Assembly (NCBI RefSeq): GCF_000250675.2 | Contig: NC_018681.1 | Location: 1,798,001-1,862,000 of the forward strand | Length of the DNA: 64,000 nt | DNA from: Nocardia brasiliensis ATCC 700358 | GTDB taxonomy: Bacteria; Actinomycetota; Actinomycetes; Mycobacteriales; Mycobacteriaceae | Reading direction: 5' to 3' | Shown here: positions 35,763-44,866 of the stretch, piece by piece | Position numbering within the stretch: the stretch's first letter is position 1 | How the letters are laid out: each line of letters begins with the position of its first letter | Program-made: the position numbers and the translations under genes | Notes under the pieces: generated by a model | Databases searched by the model: none | Told to the model about the DNA's origin: nothing | The model's input: the letters and a program-made list of their open reading frames with translations, nothing else

Positions 35763-35780
35763 TACCAGGTCAGGGGCCAT
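35745..35780 (-). terminator. Intrinsic terminator of tRNA-Lys
   Basis: ATGGCCCCTGACCTG and its exact complement flank a six-base loop, just past the encoded CCA of tRNA-Lys. On the minus strand it is followed by GTTTGTTTG. The stem resembles that of the tRNA-His terminator at 41995. Confidence 0.85.
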
Positions 35781-35784
35781 GTTA

Positions 35785-35860
<76 letters not shown>

Positions 35861-36134
35861 TTGCTCCGTGTTCCGGTGCGTGAGAAACCTTAACAGGCCG
35901 AGGGCGCAGATGTGAAATCGCGCTCTGACCGGCGCGGATGGGTGCGTCGGTTGCCGTGTTAACAACGGAGGGGTCGGTTCGGATCTATCCCGTGTAACAC
36001 CACTGTGTCGACGCGGGATTCGCGTTGGTGCGAGCCCTTCGGACTGGCAGAATGTCCGAATGTGGTCTCGACCGTTCCGCAGACACGGCGGGTTGAGCTG
36101 TAGCGGGCGGGATCGACTTGAAACGGGGTTGAAG

Positions 36135-37349
36135 ATGAGCGTTGGACGAGGTCGGCGTCGGTGGATCCGACATATCAGCGGGCCTGTTGCTGTGCTGGCG
36201 GTGGCGGCGTTGGCCCTGTCGGGCTGCTCCTCGTCGAGTACGACGGACTCGTCCACGGTCATGATCGACCGTAATCCGCTGCTGGAGTTGATCAAGCCGA
36301 AGCTGATGTCCCCGGTCAAGGACGGCGATGTCGGGGTGTCGCCGGGCGTGCCGCTGGCTTTCCATGTCGAAGACGGCCGGTTCACGAATGTGACGTTGGT
36401 CAACGCGCAGGACAAGCCGGTGGCGGGCAAGCTGGCCGCGGACGGCCGCTCGTGGGAGACCACCGAGGTGCTCGGTTACGGCAAAACCTACCGGTTGAAG
36501 GCGGATGCGATCGGTCTCGGCGGTGCCAATTCGGCGACGTTGAGTTTCACCACCAGTTCCCCGGACAGCCAGACCAAGCCGTATCTGCTGCCCGGCGAGG
36601 GCGAGGTGGTCGGCATCGGCCAGCCGGTGGCGGTGCAGTTCGACGAGAACATTCCCGACCGCAAGGCCGCCCAGGATGCGATCAAAATCACCACCGAGCC
36701 TGCGGTGGAGGGCGCGTTCTACTGGGTGAACAATCGTGAGGTCCGGTGGCGGCCGGAGAACTTCTGGGCACCGGGGACCAAGGTCACCATCAACGTGAAC
36801 GTCTATGGGCGTGACCTCGGCAACGGCCTGTTCGGGCAGGACAACATCCAGTCGTTCTTCACCATCGGCGATGCCACGATTTTCACCGCCGACGACAACA
36901 CCAAGCAGGTGGTGGTCGAACAGAACGGCCAGGTGATCAAGACCATGCCGACCTCGATGGGCAAGAACAGCACGCCCACCGACAACGGCGTCTACATCGT
37001 GGGCGACCGGTTCGACAAGATGATCATGGACTCGTCGACCTACGGCGTGGCGGTGAACTCACCGGACGGATACAAGACGCCGGTCGACTACGCGACCCGA
37101 ATCTCCTACAGCGGCATCTTCTTCCACTCCGCACCGTGGTCGGTCGGGCAGCAGGGCTACAGCAACACCAGTCATGGCTGTCTGAACCTCAGCCCCGCCA
37201 ACGCGCAGTGGGTGTACCAGAACGCCAAGCGCGGCGACATCACCATCATCAAGAACACGGTCGGCGGCACGCTTTCCGGCACCGACGGACTCGGGGACTG
37301 GAACATCCCGTGGCCGGTGTGGAAGGCGGGCAACGCGGACCGCGGTTAG
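36135..37349 (+). CDS. L,D-transpeptidase lipoprotein (LdtMt2-like)
   Basis: A 404-residue cell-wall enzyme forming 3-3 crosslinks in peptidoglycan. The lipobox LALSGC near residue 30 predicts lipid attachment outside the membrane. Two Ig-like domains follow (PGVPLAFHVEDGRF; GQPVAVQFDENIPDRKA), then the YkuD catalytic domain with HSAPWSVG and SHGCLNLS, nucleophile Cys349. Architecture and length fit mycobacterial LdtMt2 (Rv2518c), which lies near the same orn/cmrA region in M. tuberculosis. Transcription is probably from its own promoter. Confidence 0.94.
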   Translation: MSVGRGRRRWIRHISGPVAVLAVAALALSGCSSSSTTDSSTVMIDRNPLLELIKPKLMSPVKDGDVGVSPGVPLAFHVEDGRFTNVTLVNAQDKPVAGKLAADGRSWETTEVLGYGKTYRLKADAIGLGGANSATLSFTTSSPDSQTKPYLLPGEGEVVGIGQPVAVQFDENIPDRKAAQDAIKITTEPAVEGAFYWVNNREVRWRPENFWAPGTKVTINVNVYGRDLGNGLFGQDNIQSFFTIGDATIFTADDNTKQVVVEQNGQVIKTMPTSMGKNSTPTDNGVYIVGDRFDKMIMDSSTYGVAVNSPDGYKTPVDYATRISYSGIFFHSAPWSVGQQGYSNTSHGCLNLSPANAQWVYQNAKRGDITIIKNTVGGTLSGTDGLGDWNIPWPVWKAGNADRG

Positions 37350-37395
37350 CCATCACGTTCGTGCGGGCCATCGGTGTGAATCGGTGGCCCGCACG

Positions 37396-39063
37396 CTATT
37401 TGGCGTCGAAATAGCATTCGACGATCGCCGTGGTGAAGGGAAAGCGGACCGGCGTGGGACCGAACGTGATGCGCCCCGCGTTCTCGGCGGCGGTGGTGAT
37501 CGCGGCGGCGACCGTGTCGGCTTCCTCGGCCGGGCAGTGCACGATGACCTCGTCGTGCTGGAAGAAGACGAGTTCGGCACGCAGCCCGGCGTGCGACATC
37601 GCGTGGCGTAGGCCGGCGAGCAGCAGCAGGGCCCAGTCGGCGGCGCTGCCCTGCACGACGAAGTTCCTGGTGAACCGGCCACGGGCGCGGGCCGCGGAGG
37701 TGCCGAACCCGCGGAACTCCTCTTCGTCGTGGGTCGGCTCGACCTCGGGTGCGGTGACCGGCGGACAGGTGCGGCCCAGCCAGGTACGCACCAGACGACC
37801 CTCCTCGCCGGCGTGCGCGGCGTCGTCGACATAGGCCATGGCGGCCGGATAGCGGCGGCGGAGTTCGGTCACGTGTGTGAGTGCGTCCCCGGAGGTCTGG
37901 CCGTACATCGCACCCAGCATGGCGATCTTGGCTTGGTCGCGTTCGCCGCCGAACGCGTGGGCGGCGAGATCCGCGTACAGGTCGTCGCCGCGACCGGCGA
38001 GTTCCATCAGCCCGGGATCGCGCGATACCGCGGCGAGCACGCGCGGCTCCATCTGGGCGGCGTCGGCGACCACCAGCCGCCAGCCGGGATCCGCGCGAAT
38101 GGCCTGGCGGATCACCTTCGGAATCTGCAACGCGCCACCGCCGTTGGTGGTCCACCGGCCGGAAACCGTGCCGCCGGGCAGATATTCGGGCCGGAATCGG
38201 CCGTCGTGTACCCACTGTTCCAGCCAGGACCAGCCGTTCGCGGTGTGCAGCCGGTAGAGCGACTTGTACGCCAGCAGCGGCGCCACCGCAGGATGATCGA
38301 TCCGCTGGAGTTCCCATTTCCGCGTGGACGACAGTGAAATCCCCACGCGGGCAAAAGCTCTGACGATGTCCTGGGGCAGGTCCGGGCGGACCCGCACGCC
38401 GTTGCCGAACGCGCGGGACACCTCGTCGGCCAGTTCCGCCATCCGCCGCGGCTCCAGCCCGCCCGGAAAGCGTTCGCCCAGTAGGTTGTCCAGCAATTCG
38501 CGATGGACATCCGCGCGCCAGGGGATGCCCGCCAGGTTGAGTTCCGTGGCCACCAGCATGCCCGCCGATTCGGCGGCGAGCAGCAGGCGCATGCGGTCCG
38601 GGTGTTCGGTCTGCGCGGTCCGGGCCACCTGTGCCGCGTAAACCTCCAGCAGCGCGGTGAATTCGTCGACGCCGGGCGGCAGCGGCGCCGGGCCGGAATC
38701 GAACAGTGACGGCTGCGTCTCGGCGGCCCGGAGCGGGGCGTCCGGCGGCACGGGCAGGTTGTGCAGGCGGGCCCACGCGGCCGCGAGCGAGCGGGCTTGA
38801 CCCGATTGGCCTTGCTCGTGGCCGATCAGCAGGGACTCGGCGGCCTGCACGTCGTAGCAGCGTTCCACGCGTACGCCTGCTGCCAACAGCGGACGGTAGA
38901 TGTCGGTGGTACTGCGCCAGACCCACCGTTCGACCTCGGGCCGGGACCGCACGGCCGCCGCGAGCGACGGCTCGTTCAACACCGGGCCTGCCGGTCTGCC
39001 CTCCTGGTCGAGTGGGCACAGCCGGGCGCCGCCGTCGCCTGTTTCCGCCACCGCCCACCGCAT
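37396..39063 (-). CDS. Family A DNA polymerase with degenerate exonuclease domain
   Basis: A 555-residue polymerase I-like protein. Motif A is VVADAAQMEPRVLAAVS, motif B is AKIAMLGAMYGQTSGDA, and motif C is FFQHDEVIVHCP; these cover the palm and fingers. The N-terminal ~180 residues correspond to a 3'-5' exonuclease fold but key acidic residues are not evident (YDVQAAESLLIG). There is no 5'-nuclease domain. Such PolA paralogues occur across Mycobacteriales and are usually called bifunctional exonuclease/polymerase. The ATG at 39063 is favoured by MRWAVAET, the common start. Confidence 0.9.
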   Translation of the reverse strand: MRWAVAETGDGGARLCPLDQEGRPAGPVLNEPSLAAAVRSRPEVERWVWRSTTDIYRPLLAAGVRVERCYDVQAAESLLIGHEQGQSGQARSLAAAWARLHNLPVPPDAPLRAAETQPSLFDSGPAPLPPGVDEFTALLEVYAAQVARTAQTEHPDRMRLLLAAESAGMLVATELNLAGIPWRADVHRELLDNLLGERFPGGLEPRRMAELADEVSRAFGNGVRVRPDLPQDIVRAFARVGISLSSTRKWELQRIDHPAVAPLLAYKSLYRLHTANGWSWLEQWVHDGRFRPEYLPGGTVSGRWTTNGGGALQIPKVIRQAIRADPGWRLVVADAAQMEPRVLAAVSRDPGLMELAGRGDDLYADLAAHAFGGERDQAKIAMLGAMYGQTSGDALTHVTELRRRYPAAMAYVDDAAHAGEEGRLVRTWLGRTCPPVTAPEVEPTHDEEEFRGFGTSAARARGRFTRNFVVQGSAADWALLLLAGLRHAMSHAGLRAELVFFQHDEVIVHCPAEEADTVAAAITTAAENAGRITFGPTPVRFPFTTAIVECYFDAK

Positions 39064-39182
39064 GCCCAGAGTCTGGCAGCAGGGACCGACAATCCGGTGC
39101 AGTGCTCGCCCGGGCGAGGTGCGCGGTCCGGACACCGCAAAATGAGGTGCCGAATCGCGGTCCGGTGCGGTGAACTCGACCC

Positions 39183-39716
39183 ATGAGGATCAGACGGGGA
39201 ACCGGGTCGGACGCGGAGTCCGTCGCGGCACTGCACACGCACAGCTGGCAGACCGCCTACGCGGGCATCATGCCCGACGCATATCTGCACGGATCGTTGC
39301 TCGAGGACCGGCTCACTCTCTGGCGGAACCGACTCGACGGCGCACCGTCGGACGGCGCGCTTTTCATCGCCGACGACGCCGACGAATTGCTCGGCTTCGC
39401 CTATCTCGTCCCGCGTCCCGACGGCCGCCTCCTGATCGACAACCTGCACGTCCAGCCGCAGCTGAAACGTTCCGGTATCGGCGGGCGACTGCTGCGGCAC
39501 GTCCTCGCCTGGGCCGCCGCCGAACACCCCGGCACCACCGTCTACCTCGAGGTCCTGAAAGACAACACCCCCGCGATCGCCTTCTACGAACGCAACGGCG
39601 CAACCCGTACCGACGAACGCACCGCCCACTTCGAGCAGGGCTTCGAACTACCCGAACTCGAATACACCTGGCTCCCAGGTGATCTACCCGGCCCGGAGTC
39701 GCTCTGGAACCGCTGA
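39183..39716 (+). CDS. GNAT family N-acetyltransferase
   Basis: A 177-residue acetyltransferase. RIRRGTGSDAESVAALH, LHVQPQLKRSGIGGRLL with the acetyl-CoA loop (QxxGxG-like R-S-G-I-G-G), and AIAFYERNGA are textbook GNAT features. It is divergent from the polymerase gene. The substrate is unknown; most proteins of this length act on small amines or N-termini. Confidence 0.9.
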   Translation: MRIRRGTGSDAESVAALHTHSWQTAYAGIMPDAYLHGSLLEDRLTLWRNRLDGAPSDGALFIADDADELLGFAYLVPRPDGRLLIDNLHVQPQLKRSGIGGRLLRHVLAWAAAEHPGTTVYLEVLKDNTPAIAFYERNGATRTDERTAHFEQGFELPELEYTWLPGDLPGPESLWNR

Positions 39717-39929
39717 CTGTCAGCGCGGCACTCGCCCCGCGCGACCGCGATCGGCACAGTCGGCGATCTCGAGCGGACTCCGTTTCCCGCCGGCGCGGGC
39801 CCACCACGTAGTCGACTACCGCCAGGGTGACTCAGGCCTGCGAGAGGTGCGAGTAGAGCGCTACGTGCCACGTGCGGGGCGATCGTGCCTTGGGTGTGAG
39901 ACATCGGTTACGGTGCAGGTAACTTGCAG

Positions 39930-39947
39930 ACGATACAAATGTATTGT
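39930..39947. promoter_or_regulatory. Palindrome before the CoA-transferase gene
   Basis: ACGATACA-AA-TGTATTGT is an 8-2-8 inverted repeat with one mismatch, ending six bases before the chosen start codon. It fits a TetR/GntR-type operator, but no regulator gene is adjacent. Confidence 0.4.
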
Positions 39948-39953
39948 CGCGGT

Positions 39954-40787
39954 ATGGAGAACACCGCAGTGCAGCCGTTGTCCGGGGTCCGGGTCGTTTC
40001 CCTGGCCGTGAACCTGCCCGGACCGCTCGCGGCGGCGCGACTCGCGGAACTCGGGGCGCACGTGATCAAGGTGGAGCCGCCGGGTGGGGATCCGCTCGCG
40101 GCCGCCGCGCCGGACTGGTATCGCGCGCTGATCGAGAATCAGGAGATCGCTTCGCTCGATTTGAAGCAGGAGGCGGACCGACGCAAACTCGACGACCTGC
40201 TGCAGCCCGCGGATCTGCTCATCACTTCGATGCGGCCGAGCGCGCTCGTGCGACTGGACCTTGCTCAGCCGCAGGAGCGTTTCCCGCGACTGTCGCTGAT
40301 CGAGATCGTCGGCCACGCCGATGACCCGGAGCTACCCGGCCACGACCTGAACTACCAAGCGGTCCACGGCACACTCGTCCCGCCGCAGATGCCGACGGTG
40401 CCGATCGCCGACATGCTCGGCGCCGAGCGAACTGTCTCCACGGCGCTGGCGGCGCTGGTTCGCCGCGCGGAAACCGGTGCGGGACAGCCGTATCGTGTGG
40501 CTTTGGAGGAGGCCGCTGCCCGTGCCGGCGACGCCGTCCGCTATCGGCTGATGGGTACCGACGCGATCCTCGGTGGTGCGTTCCCGGGCTACGGCATCTA
40601 TCGGTGCGCCGACGGCTACGTCGCGCTGGGCGCCGTCGAACCCCACTTCTTCATGCGCACACTGGCGACCTTCGGCGCCGACGGCAGCCACGAAAGCCTG
40701 CGTACCGCGTTCGCCGACAAATCCACCGCCGAACTGGAAGCCATCGCCGCCGCCAACGACCTCCCCCTGAACGCCGTCCGCCACTAG
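39954..40787 (+). CDS. Short family III CoA-transferase/racemase-like protein
   Basis: A 277-residue CaiB/BaiF-type protein. GVRVVSLAVNLPGPLAAARLAELGAHVIKVEPP near the N-terminus (read in part) and GHDLNYQAVHG with the catalytic Asp are characteristic. It is about 80-120 residues shorter than normal members (MCR, CaiB) and lacks the usual C-terminal interlocking region, so it may be truncated or specialised. There is no ribosome site at ATG 39954 and a palindrome lies just upstream. CoA partner unknown. Confidence 0.8.
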   Translation: MENTAVQPLSGVRVVSLAVNLPGPLAAARLAELGAHVIKVEPPGGDPLAAAAPDWYRALIENQEIASLDLKQEADRRKLDDLLQPADLLITSMRPSALVRLDLAQPQERFPRLSLIEIVGHADDPELPGHDLNYQAVHGTLVPPQMPTVPIADMLGAERTVSTALAALVRRAETGAGQPYRVALEEAAARAGDAVRYRLMGTDAILGGAFPGYGIYRCADGYVALGAVEPHFFMRTLATFGADGSHESLRTAFADKSTAELEAIAAANDLPLNAVRH

Positions 40788-40825
40788 CTCCACCCTTCCC
40801 GCACCACTTCCGTCTCCCCGCACCC

Positions 40826-41890
40826 CTTCTGCCATGCCCCAGCGAGTGCGAAGCATCAGAAGGAGTGCGGGAACCTGTCCCGCGAAGCATCGGCGGTCAG
40901 CGTTAGCGCGTACGGCGCGCACCTTTTGCCGCCCCGCGCGCGTGTTTGCACGCTGACACGCGCGCGGCGTACTAAAAAGTGCGCGGCGGCCGCTCGACCG
41001 CGTGGTGGCTGCCCGCTCTCTGCCTCTGCCATGCCACAGCGAGTGTGAAGCATCAGCAAGGAGTGCGGGAGTACGCCGTCGGAGCGTCGGTTGCGCCGCG
41101 CTCCCGCGCCCAGCGTTCGTTTATGTCCCGAGTGTCGGGAGCGCCGCTGCGCCAAAGGCGGCGCAGCGTGGAGGTGTTTGACCGGCACGACGCGCGCACC
41201 TTTTGCCGCCCCGCGCGCGTGTTTGCATGCAGACACGCGTGCGGCGTAATGGAAAGTGCGCGGCGGCTCACCCCGCGTGGTGGCCGCCCGCTTCGTGCCC
41301 CCTCTGCCGTGCCACAGCGAGTGTGAAGGGTCGAAAGTAGCGCGGGAGCATGCCCGGCGCAGCTCGGCTGCGCCGCGCTCTCGCGCCGACTTTCGCTTAA
41401 TTCCCGAGTGCCAGGAGCGACCCCACGCTAGAGGTGCTCGGCTGGCACGACGCGCGCACCTTTTGCCGTCCCGCGCGCGTGTTTGCATGCAGACACGCGT
41501 GCGGCGTAGTGGAAAGTGCGCGGCGGCTCACCCCGGCCGCGTGCCGGGTTCGGCCGTGCGCATGGCTCACTGACGCGCACCTTTTGCCGCCCCGCGCGCG
41601 TGTTTGCACGCTGACACGCGTGCGGCGTAATAAAAAGTGCGCGGCGGCTCACTCTGCCCGCGTGCCGGGTTCGGCCGTGCGCATGGCTCACTGACGCGCA
41701 CCTTTTGCCGCCCCGCGCGCGTGTTTGCACGCAGACACGCGTGCGGCGTAATAAAAAGTGCGCGGCGGCTCACTCTGCCCGCGTGCCAGGTTCGGCCGTG
41801 CGCATGGCTCGCCGACGCGCACCTCTCGTCCTTCCGACCGCGTGTCTGCAGGTTGACACGCGGTCGGCGTAACGAAGAGTGCGAGGCACG
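40826..41890. repeat. Non-coding array of six long hairpin repeats with compensatory changes
   Basis: No gene is credible here. Six ~73-base copies start near 40916, 41191, 41451, 41573, 41694 and 41814. Each begins CGCGCACCTTTT and ends AAAAGTGCGCG, which pair with each other, and contains an inner stem such as CCGCGCGCGTGT / ACACGCGCGCGG around a loop of about ten. In the last copy both arms changed together (CGC/GCG to ACC/GGT; outer T-A pairs to C-G), so pairing is kept while sequence is not. Two spacer types also repeat: one at about 40826, 41022 and 41301, another at 41534, 41657 and 41777. Open frames across it repeat the same peptides and are artefacts. Confidence 0.85.
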
Positions 41891-41994
41891 CCACAAGCAA
41901 CCGCTTCGGAGCGCAGATACACGATGCGACCCGGCGTCCCCCGGCGAATTCGTCTCTCCAGGTCGACCCAGACACAGCAACCCAAAAACCAAAA

Positions 41995-42025
41995 GGGCCA
42001 GGTCAGGATTAACCTGACCTGGCCC
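41995..42025 (-). terminator. Intrinsic terminator of tRNA-His
   Basis: GGGCCAGGTCAGG and its exact complement flank a five-base loop directly after the tRNA-His gene. On the minus strand the stem is followed by TTTTGG. Its stem sequence resembles the tRNA-Lys terminator at 35745. Confidence 0.85.
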
Positions 42026-42030
42026 GTGCG

Positions 42031-42104
42031 GGTGACCGACGGGACTCGAACCCGCGACAGCCAGGATCACAACCTGGTGCTCTACCAACTGAACTACGGT
42101 CACC
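42031..42104 (-). tRNA. tRNA-His (GTG)
   Basis: A complete cloverleaf on the minus strand with anticodon loop TTGTGAT (GTG) in a CCAGG/CCTGG stem, acceptor GTGACCG, the extra 5' G that marks tRNA-His, and T arm GGGTTCGAGTCCC. CCA is not encoded. The order tRNA-His, orn is also that of mycobacteria. Confidence 0.95.
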
Positions 42105-42159
42105 ATTGCCGGGATGAGTACCGGCGCCGTCGATATTAGCGTGTCAACCCTTCGAGTCC

Positions 42160-42810
42160 CTAATCGGTTTCCGGCACGCCACTGACCTGGGCCGATTCGA
42201 CGGCCGAGGCGGTGGCGCCGATCTCGGCGGCGACGGCGGCGATCTCGGTGGTGGTCGGGCCGGGGGGCGCGACGAACGCCGTGCGCCGGTAGTACTCGAG
42301 TTCGCGGATCGATTCTTTGATGTCGGCGAGCGCGCGATGGGTCAGGCCTTTTTCCGGCTGGCCGAAGTAGATGCGCGGGTACCAGCGCCGGCACAGTTCC
42401 TTGATGGAGCTCACGTCGATCATGCGGTAGTGCAGGTGTGCGTCGAGCGCGGGCATGTCGCGGGCGATGAAGCCGCGGTCGGTGGCGATCGAGTTGCCCG
42501 CCAGCGGCACTGTCCGCGGCGTCGGTACGTACTGGCGGATGTAGTCGAGCACCTGCTCTTCGGCCTCGGCCATGGTGACGGCGGAGCGGCGGACCTCTTC
42601 GGTCAGCCCGGAGCGCGCGTGCATGTCGACGACCACCGGGGGCATCGCGGCCAGCGCCGCGTCGTCGGCGTGGATCACGATGTCCACGCCGTCACCGAGG
42701 ATGTTGAGGTCGCTGTCGGTGACGAGCGCGGCCACCTCGATCAGCTTGTCGCTGTCCAGGCGCAGGCCCGTCATCTCGCAATCCATCCACACCACATATT
42801 TGTCCGACAC
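42160..42810 (-). CDS. orn: Oligoribonuclease
   Basis: A 216-residue DEDDh exonuclease that degrades di- to pentanucleotides, including pGpG-type products. VVWMDCEMTGL holds the first acidic pair; DMHARSGLTEEV, GNSIATDRGFIARDMP and THRALADIKESI give the remaining DEDD/H residues. GTG 42810 matches the usual VSDK start; it may be leaderless, as no strong site precedes it. It pairs with the downstream divergent HerA-like gene as in Mycobacterium. Confidence 0.96.
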   Translation of the reverse strand: MSDKYVVWMDCEMTGLRLDSDKLIEVAALVTDSDLNILGDGVDIVIHADDAALAAMPPVVVDMHARSGLTEEVRRSAVTMAEAEEQVLDYIRQYVPTPRTVPLAGNSIATDRGFIARDMPALDAHLHYRMIDVSSIKELCRRWYPRIYFGQPEKGLTHRALADIKESIRELEYYRRTAFVAPPGPTTTEIAAVAAEIGATASAVESAQVSGVPETD

Positions 42811-43033
42811 GGCAGCAACATTAGCTCTGTCCGATTTGCGCTGCCTTCGCGCCGCGTGTTCTCGGCGGGGTGTCCCGCCGGGTTTACCGGTGTGGCGACA
42901 ATCTCGGCGGGGTGTGCCGCTCCTGATCGGGCGTTGCGGGGATACAGTTTCGGGCAGATCGGCACAGGCGTTTCGGTACGACAGCAAACACTGCGTTAGC
43001 AGTTCGAGTCAGACCCCAGACGGAGGACGTGCG

Positions 43034-44800
43034 ATGACTACGCCCCAGGAAAAGGCGGCCGCGGCGCGTAAGGCTGCCGAGGAGGCGGCCCGGGTAGCGG
43101 CGGAGGCGGCGGCTGCCGCGGAGGAAGCGGAGCGCGAGCTCGCCGAGCAGGAGGCGGGGGCGAGTAAGGCGAAGGCGCAGAGCGCGGCGGCGAAGGCCGA
43201 CGAAACCGCCGCTGCCGCCGAAGCGGCCGCGGCGAAAGCCGACAAGAAGGAAGCCGCTGCCGCGAACGACGCCACGGGGTCGGCGGCCGCGCAGGAGATC
43301 GCCGCCGGCTACGCCTTCGACGGGGTGGCGTTGGAACTCGGCACCGTGGTGGTCGACGGCGAGGTGGATACCACGGCGCGCGTGCGCATCCCGATGCGCA
43401 CGATGAACCGGCACGGCTTGGTGGCGGGCGCGACGGGTACCGGTAAGACGAAGACGTTGCAGGGCATCGCCGAACAGCTTTCGCGCGCAGGCGTTCCCGT
43501 GGTCCTCGCGGATATCAAGGGCGACCTGTCCGGTCTTTCGCAGCCGGGACAGGCCAACGACAAACTCAGTGCGAGAGCGGCCGAAACGGGTGCGCAGGAC
43601 TGGGCGCCGACGGGGTACCCCACCGAGTTCGTCTCGCTCGGCACCAACGGTATCGGTGTGCCGATCCGCGCGACGATCACCTCGTTCGGCCCGGTGCTGC
43701 TCAGTAAAGTGCTGGGGCTCAACGAGACTCAGGAATCGACACTGGGCTTGATCTTCCACTGGGCGGACAAGAACGGTCTCGCCCTGCTCGACCTGAAGGA
43801 TCTGCGTGCCGTCATCACGCATCTCACCAGTCCGGAGGGCAAGGAGGACCTCAAGGGCATCGGCGGCGTCTCCGCGGCCACCGCGGGCGTGATCCTGCGC
43901 GCGCTGGTGAACCTCGAGGCCGACGGCGGCGACACGTTCTTCGGTGAGCCGGAACTGGATCCGAGTGATCTGGTGCGGGTCGCGGGCGGCCAGGGCGTCA
44001 TCACCCTGTTCGAACTCGGCGCCCAGGCGGCGCGGCCGGTGATGTTCTCCACCTTCCTGATGTGGGTGCTCGCCGACCTGTTCCAGACGTTGCCCGAGGT
44101 GGGCGATATCGACAAGCCGAAGCTGGTGTTCATCTTCGACGAGGCACACCTGTTGTTCGCGGACGCGTCCAAGGCCTTCCTGGATCAGGTGGAGCAGACC
44201 GTCAAGCTGATCCGCTCCAAGGGCGTGGGCGTGTTCTTCTGCACCCAGTTGCCCACCGATATCCCGAATCCGGTGCTGTCGCAGCTCGGTGCGCGCATCC
44301 AGCACGCGTTGCGCGCCTTCACGCCCGACGATCAGAAGGCGCTGTCGAAGACGGTACGCACCTACCCGAAGACCAGCACCTACGATCTGGAGAAGGCGCT
44401 CACCTCGCTGGGCACGGGTGAGGCCGTGGTGACGGTGCTTTCGGAGAAGGGCGCGCCGACGCCGGTGGCGTGGACCAGGATTCAGCCGCCGCGTTCGCTG
44501 ATGGACACGATCGGTGACGACGCGATCAAGTCGCGCGCGCTGTCGAGTTCGTTGCAGGGCAAGTACGGTCAAACCGTCGACCGGGAGTCGGCTTATGAGA
44601 TTCTGGCCGCGAAAGTCGATGCGGCAGAACAGAATCCGGAGGTCGTCGCACCCGCGCCGGGGCGCTCCTCGAAGGGTGACGACGAGTCGACCGCTGAGCG
44701 GATCATGAAAAACCCTGCGGTGAAGAGCTTCCTGCGATCCGCCGCCACCGCTGCGGGCCGGGAGATCAGTCGTAGCATCTTCGGCACGCGCAAGCGCTGA
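43034..44800 (+). CDS. HerA-like/DUF853 ATPase with coiled N-terminus
   Basis: A 588-residue ATPase with a strong GGAGGACG site before ATG 43034. The first ~90 residues are an Ala/Glu/Lys-rich coiled coil. The Walker A loop is AGATGTGKTKTLQ, and Walker B is KLVFIFDEAHLLF. The C-terminal part matches the DUF853 family, whose E. coli member is YjgR. In M. tuberculosis the homologue (Rv2510c) lies between orn and cmrA; here two decarboxylase genes are inserted after it. Function in this family is not established; it is likely a DNA-handling or conjugation-like motor by fold. Confidence 0.9.
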   Translation: MTTPQEKAAAARKAAEEAARVAAEAAAAAEEAERELAEQEAGASKAKAQSAAAKADETAAAAEAAAAKADKKEAAAANDATGSAAAQEIAAGYAFDGVALELGTVVVDGEVDTTARVRIPMRTMNRHGLVAGATGTGKTKTLQGIAEQLSRAGVPVVLADIKGDLSGLSQPGQANDKLSARAAETGAQDWAPTGYPTEFVSLGTNGIGVPIRATITSFGPVLLSKVLGLNETQESTLGLIFHWADKNGLALLDLKDLRAVITHLTSPEGKEDLKGIGGVSAATAGVILRALVNLEADGGDTFFGEPELDPSDLVRVAGGQGVITLFELGAQAARPVMFSTFLMWVLADLFQTLPEVGDIDKPKLVFIFDEAHLLFADASKAFLDQVEQTVKLIRSKGVGVFFCTQLPTDIPNPVLSQLGARIQHALRAFTPDDQKALSKTVRTYPKTSTYDLEKALTSLGTGEAVVTVLSEKGAPTPVAWTRIQPPRSLMDTIGDDAIKSRALSSSLQGKYGQTVDRESAYEILAAKVDAAEQNPEVVAPAPGRSSKGDDESTAERIMKNPAVKSFLRSAATAAGREISRSIFGTRKR

Positions 44801-44866
44801 CCGGTGCCCGCCCCCGATTCGGCCTGCCGGATCGGGAGCGGGAAACCTGTAGCGGGAGAGATGTTT

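Noticed and set aside
36044..36056. Possible further TetR operator (GGCAGAATGTCCG) before the L,D-transpeptidase gene
   Set aside because: One arm is mismatched, the gene is a core wall enzyme and lies outside the cluster; chance is more likely.
40826..41890. CRISPR array or integron attC series
   Set aside because: No unique short spacers, spacing is irregular (120-275), no cas genes, no integrase or cassette ORFs.
40856..41975. Many open frames with repeated basic peptides on both strands
   Set aside because: They repeat with the DNA array, follow its period and have no ribosome sites; they are artefacts of GC-rich repeats.
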